Positions 55,701 to 64,000 of a DNA stretch of 64,000 bases are shown here, piece by piece. The stretch is from Simmondsia chinensis (lineage: Eukaryota > Streptophyta > Magnoliopsida > Caryophyllales > Simmondsiaceae). Position 1 is the first letter of the stretch, and each line of letters starts with the position of its first letter. Where the stretch lies: positions 10,873,838 to 10,937,837 of the forward strand of contig JAGTTD010000019.1 of NCBI GenBank assembly GCA_018398585.1, in the 5' to 3' direction. The position numbers and the translations under genes are program-made. The notes under the pieces were generated by a model. The model was not told the origin of the DNA, searched no databases, and worked only from the letters and a program-made list of their open reading frames with translations.

Positions 55701-56254
55701 AATATTGTAAATGTAGACATATGTGTAATTGTCTAACAAGAGTCGTGTATAATGCAGTGATACATATTCTTTTAATTTAGCATACACAATAATCATGCAT
55801 ACAATGATGATCCAAACACACCACTCCTTAATCCCCGGCAGCGGGGTCGCACGAAGCTAGTTCAGGTGAGAACTATCTCAATTAATCTGTTTTTCTTGTA
55901 ACTCTTACTAAACATGATTAACTCACTACTTTACCTTAGTCTCTAACATGACACAATAGAGCTCCTCGGGGAGGCTAATGCATCACGCTAGTCAAGTGTA
56001 AACCATTACCTAAACCTCCATACAAATACACGAAATACTCTACGGCAGCGTGATCGCATCGCTTCTTTGCACTTTGGTTTATCCTAAAGAAGTCTAACCC
56101 TGTAATCAGCAAACCGACATCCTCCGCAGGGAGGTCTATCGATCTACTATACTGCTAGACCGGTAATGAAGACCGTGAGGTTGCAATAATTGAAAACTCG
56201 CTCCCACTTGATTTTTATAACCAGTGGTTTTTAATTAACTTGCATTTACAACCT
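55701..56254. other. No gene recognised in Copia-4 interior
   Basis: Non-coding, with no clear protein words. Contains GC-richer clusters around 55830-56180 in an AT-rich context. The rest of gag may be deleted here. Confidence 0.45.
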
Positions 56255-56784
56255 GTGATTATCTCATAATCTCCTTTAGAATCTCATTCTAAAATTAACC
56301 AAAATTAATTAATTAATTTATTTAAAATATTATCGTTTTACAGTATAGATTATCTCATAATCTCACATTAGAATCTCATTCTAAAATTCAATCAATTAAT
56401 TAATTAATTTTAATTAAATAATACCAATATTTAATTTAGATTATCACATAATCTATTTTTCAAAATCTAAATCCAAAATTAAATTAAAATTAATTTTATT
56501 TAAAAAAATAGCGATTTTGTGCTTAGACTATCCCATAGTCTATTTTTCAGAATCTTATTCTAAATTCAAATAAGCTTAGACTATCCAATAATCTAGTTTA
56601 GAATTTTATTCTAAAATTTAATTAACCAAATTTAACTTTTATTTTAAAAATAAAGTTAACTTAGACTATCTTATAGTCTATTTTAGAATCTTATTTTAAA
56701 ATAACTTTAAACAACTTTCATTTAAAATACTCTGATTCACAACTTAGATTATCACATAATCTAATTTAGAATCATATTCTAAAA
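56255..56784. repeat. Seven-copy palindromic repeat array in the Copia-4 leader
   Basis: Units at about 56256, 56345, 56436, 56523, 56576, 56661 and 56743, each about 40 bp. A unit has a first dyad (TTAGATTATC..ATAATCTA or TTAGACTATC..ATAGTCTA) and usually a second dyad (TTAGAAT...ATTCTAA). Spacing is about 85-90 bp, once 53. Paired changes keep the first dyad self-complementary. Confidence 0.82.
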
Positions 56785-57196
56785 AGGGAATTAGTTAATA
56801 AATAATTACCTTAATTATTATGTAAATCAATATTGACATCTACACGTCAAAATAAAATAAAAAAACTTTTTAAAAATATAAAAAATAAAAAATAAAAAAC
56901 CTGACACACATGCTGATGTCAGCCACTGACGTCAGCGTGTCAGAAAAAAAATTTATTTATTTATAAATTTTAAATTAAAATAATTTAATTTAAAGTAAAT
57001 AATTAAATCGAATCTCATTAGATTAATTTTATTTGATTTTTTCATCTAATCTCATTGGATCACCTTTATCCAAATTTATAAAAAAAATTTGAATCTAATC
57101 TTATTAGATCAATTTTGTCTGATTTTGTAACTCATGACTGAGAACGTACAATCTCATTATACGAACAACACAATCGCAAATTTATGGGTTATTCCG

Positions 57197-57425
57197 AATT
57201 AACGATTAATTCATTAATGATTTAAATAATTTATCATTACTATAAACAACTTAGTTAACTATTAAATCTTTTGAACGATTTAAACAATTTAAATCGCTAC
57301 TTTAAAACAATCTAATTAACAATTAATTACTTTAATGATTCAAACAATTTAAATCACAAATATAAATAATAATATGAATTAATAACTAATTCATTATCAA
57401 TTTAAATAATTTAAATCGATGCGTC
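57197..57425. repeat. Four-copy 60-bp tandem array in the Copia-4 leader
   Basis: Units start near 57197, 57252, 57313 and 57374 and share AATTAAC.ATTAATT, ATGATTTAAA.AATTTAAATC and an AT-rich tail. It lies between the palindromic array and the PBS. Confidence 0.65.
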
Positions 57426-57540
57426 AAATTAAATTAATTTTTCTTTTTAATAAAATCTCTAATTTTATTAAATTGCAAATTTATTTATTTTGTTCTTATT
57501 ATACCTAGTCATGTATATTATGAATATAATCATAAGCTGA

Positions 57541-57551
57541 CTCTGATACCA
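57541..57551 (-). other. Copia-4 primer binding site, tRNA-Met type
   Basis: The minus strand reads TGGTATCAGAG, two bases after the LTR end CCCAACA. Matches the usual initiator tRNA-Met primer site. Confidence 0.88.
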
Positions 57552-57553
57552 AT

Positions 57554-59776
57554 TGTTGGGAAAAACATATGAATTTTGTTTGAAAAATAAACTTCGATGC
57601 CGACTATTGGGTTCACAGTTCTCAACTACGGTCACAACAATAGGCACCTATTAAAGCATTTAGAGTAGGAGACTCTTCTCTCTACCTAAGCCCCCGGTCG
57701 GAGAGTCACGTTTCGTGAAACCTCACGTGCGAGAGTTCCCGGGAATAAATTTATCTCTATAAACCTTTTGCCCTAATACCGGTTGTTGGGATGAATTTCA
57801 AAAATTCTCCCTAAAGATTACGCAGCGGAATGGGTTTAGAATTCATAACTCTAAACCTAGGGTTGATTGAGAATTCCTAATTTTAAATCTACTGACTTAA
57901 ATTCATAATTTAAATTATCAGATCTATATTCTTAATTTAGATCTATAGGCCTTTTACTCTAATACATTCATAACAATACATAAACTTAAACAGGCATAAT
58001 AACGAATACTGAAAATAAATAGAAAAGCGAAACTAAAAGAAGAAGGAAAGAAAAACATACATGGAATTGCTCCAATAAAGGAAAAACCAGAAAGACAATA
58101 ATATTCTTCAAAATCGAGACCCCGAGACCTTCTACGCAATGACCTCGAACTGCCCGGAGGGTGGGCTCCAAAAAATATTAAACTAGGTCTCCGAAACAAT
58201 TTCAGAAACCCTAAAAGAATATTTTGACTTTGAAGCCAAACCTCGGAATAAGCCTTTCTATTTATAGAAAATATACCGGAGTGAAAAAAAAATCTAATTA
58301 TAATCGAAAAAGGATTCGCCAGTTAACTTCAAAACGCAACGTTTAATTACAAAAGGCAGTCAAAACGCGTCGTTTCATTACTGTTCAAAATCGCATGATT
58401 TTTTTATTCAAAATTCGTGCCACGTGTCGAAGGCCTATTGGTTCAACCTGTGGCACGCGGATTCCAACCTAGGGTAGCCTAGGGCGTGACACGTGTCACG
58501 CGCTGATTGGCTGCCAGCATTAGCCCCGGATCATGCCTGTTAAAACGCGATTTTTTTTTTTTTTGCTTTGTTTCACACATGTAAAAATTCATCTTATGAC
58601 TTTTCATTTTTTTAAAAAATATTTTATTTTATAATTTTTTAAATTTTATTCATCTGATGAATAATATTTGGCAAAATTAATTTACCCATCTTATGGATAA
58701 ATAATTCATTTCATGAATTCTTTAATAATTTTTCAATGACAATAAATACAGAGGCTTGTGCAGGGACCTCAGGGATAATTTAAATTTAGCTCCAAATGGG
58801 TTAAATTAAATCATCTCATGATATTAATTTGATTACCATTTAATAAGACTTAATTCCACAAATAAAATCTCACTGCACTCCAGACTTAAATTATTTATTT
58901 GATATCTTCCTAATAGACTGTATTGATGACAACAACCCCTCCACTAGATGTCCATGACAAAGGATAAATATAACCATTACCATTATCCTTCTCACAGCTT
59001 CTCCATTAGTTACCGACTCGCCCTTCATTAAATAATTCATTTATACTTGAACATATTCACAGTATAAATTCCAAATGTCAAATACTTAGAATACTTTGGC
59101 CAAAGTTTCTGAACTATTCAAATATTTGCGAATCAACTAAGAGGACATCTGTATCTCATAAGAGACTGTAGATTCCCTATTGAATACCTGATCCTTGTCA
59201 CACTTCACGTCGCTACCCAGTGTACGTGGGATTTTAGTCATTCGTTTAGACCTTACTTATAGTACAGCAAAGTAACTAACGCTCCATGCACAAGTCCAGA
59301 ATACCCTTAGAATTTAGAGTCGTCATTCAAACAGTACAACGTGAATCACTCATCTCCGATAGTAGTCTAGAAATAAGTAACCCAGAGGGTCCAATTCAGT
59401 GTGTCAAACACACTAACCTAACACTTTTGGATCTCCATCCACATGACCAAGACAAGTCATCTAAAGTGTCACGTTATTGTCTTAACATACAAGTGGTCCA
59501 GACTTGTCTTCAACTACGAGTCTTTCAAACAACAATCCATATCATTTGTTCCAAGTCTATCTGTGGCTTAGTCTCATAAACCATTTAGAACAAACATGTA
59601 AATTGGAGTATGAGGACTACACCCATCTCATGGATATCTCCAAAAAGAAAATCATATGCAGTATAAATGCTCACACACACAAATTTAACTAGAAAACGAA
59701 TGAAACTTCAATTTTATTTTTTAATTAAAATAATATATCCGTAATAAATCTGGATTTAAGGACACTGTTCCTAACA
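57554..59776 (-). repeat. Copia-4 5' LTR (right)
   Basis: 2223 bp, minus strand TGTTAGGAACAG..CCCAACA. Closely matches 51089-53305. TATA box at 58258-58267. Its last 230 bp (57554-57783) are bounded internally by a second TGTTGGG at 57784. Confidence 0.93.
58258..58267 (-). promoter_or_regulatory. TATA box, Copia-4 5' LTR
   Basis: CTATAAATAG on the minus strand. An 81-codon frame (58199 to 57954) starts about 60 bp downstream. Confidence 0.62.
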
Positions 59777-60960
59777 TGCTTGGCATGCCGAGGATCTACT
59801 GTGGGGAGAATAGCCAATTAGTTTTGGAGATGGCTTCAAAGTCCAACTGGTATAAGAAAAAGAGCTGGAGTTGTTTAACCTAAGAGTAGCACCAGCTAAA
59901 ATGGAGGACTTGAGGGTTGAAGTTCTGGACCCTCTCCTCGAGGTTAACTTGGGTTCTGTAGAAGACTTAGGGCCTACATATGTAAGTGCTTTGCTTTCTA
60001 AAGAGCAAAAGAAGTAATACATTACCTTGCTCCTCAAGTTCAAGGACTATTTTGCTTGGGACCATAAAAAAATGCCTGGCCTAGAGAGGAAAGTGGTTGA
60101 ACACATGCTACCTATGAAGTCAAGCTCGAGGCCCAAAATTTAGTCCAAAAGAAGAATGTCCCAAGACGTGATAGATTTGGTCAAAGAAGAAACTGAGAGA
60201 CTCTTAAAGGCCAAATTCATTAGAACAACTAGGTTCATTGAGTGGTTCGCAAATAGTTCTAGCTATTAAAAAGAACAGCAAGTTTAAGTCTGTATTGACT
60301 TCAAAGATTTAAATGTTGCCACCCCAAAATATGAATATACTATGCCTATGGCAGACGTCCTTATTGATTCAACCTTAACGTATGAGATATTATTAAGTCT
60401 GTATTGACTTCAAAGATTTAAATGTAGCCACCCCAAAATATGAATATACTATTCCTATGGCTGACGTCCTTATTGATTCAACCTTAACGTATGAGATATT
60501 ATCTTTTATGGATGGCTATTGTGGATATTTCCAAGTCATGATTGCTTTGGAAGATCTACATTTAGATGTCCTTGGTCAATAGGGATCTTTAAATGGGTGG
60601 CCATGCCATTTGTATCAAAGAATGCCATTGCCACATACCAAAGAGCCATGAACATGATCTTTTATGACCTCATTGGCAAGAACATAGAAGTCTATATACA
60701 TGACATCGTGGTCAATTCAAAATCCCAAATTGAATACTTGGAGGACTTAAGAGGTGTGTTCGTTTGAATGGGGAACCACAACCTCAAAATGAACCTATTG
60801 AAGTATGCCTTTGGAGTTCATGCTGGGAATTTCCTTGGCTTCTTAGTACATCAGAGGAGGATTGAGGTTAATATAAACAAAGGTAAGGCCATTCAAGAGG
60901 CCAAACTACCTTTGAGAAAAAAAGGAGCTCTAATGCTTCTTAGGGCAAGTTAATTTTCTA
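59777..60960 (+). pseudogene. Tat-2 reverse transcriptase
   Basis: Words in changing frames: VCIDFKDLNVATPKYEYTMP near 60290, then WVAMPFVSKNAIATYQRAMN and IEVYIHDIVVNSK in 60519-60767. The catalytic YIDD is YIHD, so the first paired Asp is lost. 60768-60953 adds NFLGFLVHQRRIEVN. A 109-bp tandem duplication (60285-60502) shifts the frame. Inactive. Confidence 0.87.
60285..60502 (+). repeat. 109-bp tandem duplication within Tat-2 RT
   Basis: 60285-60393 and 60394-60502 are near-identical (three differences). The unit encodes the IDFKDLN..YTMPMADVLIDS block. Its length is not a multiple of three. Confidence 0.93.
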
Positions 60961-61490
60961 AGATGTTTTATTTCAAATGTCACAGGAAAGACTAAAGGCT
61001 TCTCTTTATTGTTGAGGCTCAAGTTTTAGAAGGACTTCAAAGAGGAGGAGTCACACCAAAAAGCTTTTGAGGCCATCAAGAGCTATTTGATCAGGCCACT
61101 GGCATTAATTCCACCTATGCAGGGCAAACCATTGAAGATCTATGTCTTTGCTTCTGATGTGTCAATTGGTTGTCTGCTTGTGCAAGACAATGAGTAGGGA
61201 TATGAACAACCTGTGTTTTACCTAAGCCATTGTTTAAATGAGTGTGAACTCAAATATTCTTCCATTGAAAAATTGTGTCTATCCCTGTGTTACGCATCTA
61301 TAAAATTAAGATATTACTTTTTAGCATTTACCATCTATGTGGTTGCTCAAACATATGTCCTTAAATATATGTTAGATAGACTCTTAATGAGAGGACGATT
61401 AAATAAGTGGAATATTACTTTACTTCATTTTGAATTAATCTATGTATCACAGCAGTCAATAAAGGGTCAAGCTCTAGCAGACTTCTTGGC
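60961..61490 (+). pseudogene. Tat-2 gypsy-type RNase H
   Basis: 60961-61200 carries the RT-RNase H connection in other frames (a TGA-interrupted SDVSIGCLLVQD-like Asp block near 61160). 61213-61490 continues with FYLSHCLNECELKYSSIEKL, VVAQTYVLKYMLDR and QALADFLADYP. This is the first of the two RNase H domains. Confidence 0.83.
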
Positions 61491-61960
61491 TGACTATCCA
61501 TATATTCAAACTGAAGCAGTCCATGAGCTAGGTGAATTCTTGGTGATTGAAATGGTCCCTTGGAAATTATATTTTGATGGATCAAGGACCAAATCACATG
61601 CCGAAGTGGAGATTGTGATCGAGTCTCCTACTGGGTTCATCACTAAGCTTGTTGTTACCGAGGTAGGCAAGTGTTCTAATAATATGGCTAAGTATGAGGC
61701 ATTGATTATTGGCCTACAAACTCTCCTAGAAATGCAAGTCCTTAACATAGTTGTGAGAGGGGATTCACTATTAGTGAGTTGCCAAGTAAAAGCTGAGTTT
61801 CAATGTTTGAGTGACACCTCGAACAAGTATAGCTAAATGGTGCAAGTTCTGTTGAGAAAGTTGGATGGTGTTCAGTTTGAACATATACCTCGTGAACAGA
61901 ATAAGGCAGCTAATGATCTGGTCCAATTAGTTTCTGGGAATAAATTACGCAGGGCATAGT
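61491..61960 (+). pseudogene. Tat-2 second (archaeal-type) RNase H
   Basis: Same open frame (207 codons, 61213-61836): WKLYFDGSRTKSHAEVEIV with the first Asp, CSNNMAKYEALIIGLQTLLE with the Glu, and IVVRGDSLLVSCQVK with the next Asp. A second RNase H of this type is found only in Tat-lineage gypsy elements and is thought to be a later acquisition. Its three visible catalytic residues are intact. A TAA at 61834 cuts the end; the final Asp region (NKAANDL-like) is at about 61900 in another frame. Confidence 0.85.
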
Positions 61961-62121
61961 GTGAGGAAACTATGGTCATCAAGACTAAGGTCTTAAACAG
62001 TGACCTCGAGATCACTAAGTGATTTTGCACTGAAAGCAAGGTAATTACAATTGAACTCTAGGATTGCTTTAAAGCATAGCAATTTGTCACAATTTAGCTA
62101 GAGGATTGGAGGAAGCCCCTA

Positions 62122-63320
62122 ATGGGTTACTTCAAGAACCCTCATGACCATGTTAAAGACAGAAAAATTAAAATTAGAGCTCATAGATACCATCTTGATG
62201 ATCAATCTGGAGAACTATACAAAAAGAACGCTAGTGGATTGCTTCTCAAGTGTCTAGACTTAGACGAAGCAATGTTAGTGATGGTTGGAGCCCGTGAAGG
62301 AATTTGTGGATCCTGTTTGGTTGGAAATAAGATGCACTAGCTCATCAAACATGCCAAAGGGTGAAGAGCCTATCAAAGGCATGAACATGTACCAAGAGTC
62401 CTTGTAGCCAAGATGTGTGTTATTGTTAAACCATGGCCCTTTTGAGGATGGGCAATGGACATTATAGGGGAGATCAATCCTCCTTCTAGCAAGTAGCATT
62501 CATATATTCTTATGGCCAATGACTATTTTGCAAAACGGATGGAAGCTAAGCCAAATAGGAATATCAAGCAGCAGGATGTGATTGACTTTATTAAAGAATA
62601 TATCCTGTGTAGGTTTGGAATCTCAGAGACCACAATTATGAACCAAGCTAAAGTTTTTAATAAGTCTTAGATTAAGGAGTTTACTAAGAGTTCCAATATT
62701 GAGATCCTGAACTCAACACTTTAATATGCCCAAGAAATTGCCAAACTAAGTCAACCAACAAGTAACTAAAGGCTAATATTGAGAAAATGATTGAGGATAA
62801 TCCTAGGAGGTGGCATGAGCTACTACTTGAAGCTCTTTGGGCATATAGAAATTTCAAACGTGATACAAATGGGACGACTCTCTTCCATTTAACATATGGC
62901 CATGATGTTGTACTTCTAATAGAAGTCACGGTTTAGTCTATTAGGTTGGCTCATCAAGGGAGGTTTTCTGAAATTGAATGCGAGCAAGCTCTGATGGACG
63001 AATTGACTAACCTAGATCAAGTTAGGCTTGATACTCTTTATAAGCTGGAAAAGCAAAAGAAATAATGGCTAAAGCTTATAATAAAAAGGCTAAACTAAGG
63101 TCCTTTTACTTAGGGGACTTAGTATGGAAAGTGGTATTTTCCATTGGTCAGAAAGAGCATATTTTTGGGTAGTGGTTCCCAGATTGGGAGGGTCCATTCA
63201 AAGTCATAAAGATATTTAGAGAAAATTCTTATTTGCTCTAAGATATGGTTAGAAGAACTCACCCTAGGGTCACTAATAGGAGGTTCCTTGAGAAATATGT
63301 GCCTTCAATTTAAGACTCTG
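62122..63320 (+). pseudogene. Tat-2 integrase
   Basis: 62122-62340: YHLDDQSGELYKKNASGLLL, KCLDLDEAMLVMVGAREGIC and the zinc-binding start, ending in a TAG after GNKMH (Trp in Tat-1). The core has Asp1 in AMDIIGEI near 62456. Asp2 is replaced by Asn (TIMNQAKVF, near 62640). The Glu block near 62735 is degraded. C-terminal words (WEGPFKVIKIF and RRFLEKYVPS) occur up to 63310. Aligns with the inverted Tat-1 integrase. Confidence 0.86.
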
Positions 63321-63439
63321 ACAAGGAAGTTTTTAAGTTTAGATTTCCTGAGCTGTGGGCCCAATTCCAATATCAGTGTCTTGAGGAGCAACTTCATGAT
63401 CCTTAAGTAGTTGAAATGATAATCTTATAAAAGGGACCA

Positions 63440-64000
63440 CCAAATTGAGAAATATATTAGAATAATGTTTTTCAAAGGAAGAACATGGCAATTACAAATA
63501 ATACAAGTAAGTCACATGTATGGCCTAAAGCTTCTACACATTCTCAGAAAGGTGGAGTCCTAATCCTAACTAAGGACTTTTCTATGAATGTTAACTGGTT
63601 GGTTGCTTCATTCAGCCATTGATCCACTAAGATGGTTTCTTCTTAAAGGGTCTGCTAATCTTTCTAGGCTCCTACTGGTGCTTTTTTAGGCTCTCTGAAC
63701 TCTTGAGCCTCGAAGGGTATGATGTTGCCTAAGAGATGTAAGCTGACCCCTGAGTTGGCTCAATTGTTGCTCTAAGCGATGGACCTGATCCTCTAAGCCC
63801 TTGATATCCTAGGCTCATTGATTCTGGACATCTTTTTGCTGCATGAAGTTCTTCAAAAGGAGCTATAAGTCTACTAGGCCAGCTAGGGGTCTAAGATCCC
63901 TAATAGCAACCTGAGACTGCCGCTTCTATTGATGGAGTGTAGGGACCTCTTGGGAAATTCTGACAAGCACCCTCTTCAATGCATTGAGCTCTTAAGCAAT
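63440..64000 (-). pseudogene. C-terminal part of the Tat-2 antisense ORF
   Basis: Minus-strand sequence beyond integrase encodes a broken coiled coil (LEDQVHRLEQQLSQLRGQLT near 63730-63800) that matches the coiled-coil tail of the Tat-1 antisense ORF (41855-41960). So both Tat copies carry the same antisense gene at the same place. The rest lies outside the window. Confidence 0.65.

Larger units (their letters stand above)
51089..59776 (-). mobile_element. Copia-4: Ty1/copia element with 2.2-kb LTRs, nested in Tat-2
   Basis: LTRs 51089-53305 and 57554-59776, tRNA-Met PBS inside the right LTR, PPT inside the left one, and flanks TGCTG / TGCTT (4 of 5). The 4.2-kb interior keeps only shreds of gag, protease, integrase and RT, plus a repeat-rich leader. 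It interrupts Tat-2 between protease and RT; the Tat-2 reading resumes across it (NANLVAV, then GMPRIYCGENSQL). Confidence 0.93.
43430..64000 (+). mobile_element. Tat-2: Ty3/gypsy Tat-lineage element, plus strand, continues past the window
   Basis: 5' LTR (43430-46366, split by a solo LTR), gag from 46893, protease, [Copia-4 51089-59776], RT, gypsy RNase H plus a second archaeal-type RNase H, integrase, and the start of an antisense ORF. The double RNase H is a hallmark of Tat. Its 3' LTR lies beyond 64000. Heavily decayed. No confident PBS was found after the LTR. Confidence 0.9.

Noticed and set aside
56255..57425. Leader arrays as a CRISPR array
   Set aside because: Plant nuclear retrotransposon context, palindromic imperfect units, variable AT-rich spacing, and no cas genes.

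Overview
This window is plant (almost certainly eudicot) nuclear DNA from a retrotransposon-rich, gene-poor region. The evidence is the pile of plant-specific LTR retrotransposon lineages: Ty1/copia, Ty3/gypsy Athila, Ty3/gypsy Tat and a chromovirus fragment, inserted into one another, with no complete host gene, rRNA or tRNA gene that I can see. Base composition is AT-rich. Almost every coding region is interrupted by stops and frameshifts, so these are old copies. The species cannot be named from the sequence alone.

Layout. (1) 1-15680: a copia element on the minus strand (Copia-1), split by a full-length but decayed Athila element on the plus strand (Athila-1, 3293-13356; LTRs of about 1470 bp). 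(2) 15681-17003: no recognisable gene. (3) 17004-28200: a second minus-strand copia of the same family (Copia-2), split by a shorter Athila element (Athila-2, 20834-27784; 5-bp target duplication CTTGT) that has lost reverse transcriptase, RNase H and integrase. (4) 28201-30870: a minus-strand chromovirus fragment (gag to RNase H) without LTRs, abutting (5) 30871-34730: the 3' part of an unrelated plus-strand copia (Copia-3) with its 3' LTR. (6) 34731-35995: LTR-like non-coding DNA. (7) 35996-43429: the 3' half of a minus-strand Tat element (Tat-1). Its 3' LTR is split by a 1.9-kb non-autonomous LTR element (TATTT target duplication), and it carries an antisense plant-mobile-domain ORF. (8) 43430-64000 and beyond: a plus-strand Tat element (Tat-2) that inserted into the Tat-1 integrase. 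Its 5' LTR contains a 2.0-kb solo LTR, and its gag-pol is split by a 8.7-kb copia (Copia-4).

Functionally these are remnants of one replication strategy: gag makes the particle; protease, reverse transcriptase and RNase H make the cDNA; integrase inserts it; LTRs supply promoter and polyadenylation; PBS and PPT prime the two DNA strands. No copy here looks autonomous. Several have visible catalytic losses (protease DTG to DTE in Copia-2, RT YIDD to YIHD in Tat-2, FDD to FDE in the chromovirus, integrase Asp to Asn in Tat-2).

Most interesting points: a stem-loop with a fixed AGGA loop next to a G-rich tract, present twice in each Athila element with different stem sequences; a seven-copy palindromic array plus a second four-copy array in the Copia-4 leader; a 77-bp host duplication flanking Athila-1 instead of the usual 5 bp; antisense ORFs in both Tat copies, one with its own TATA box; and an open, possibly two-exon, secreted-peptide-like reading frame antisense in the Tat-2 leader.
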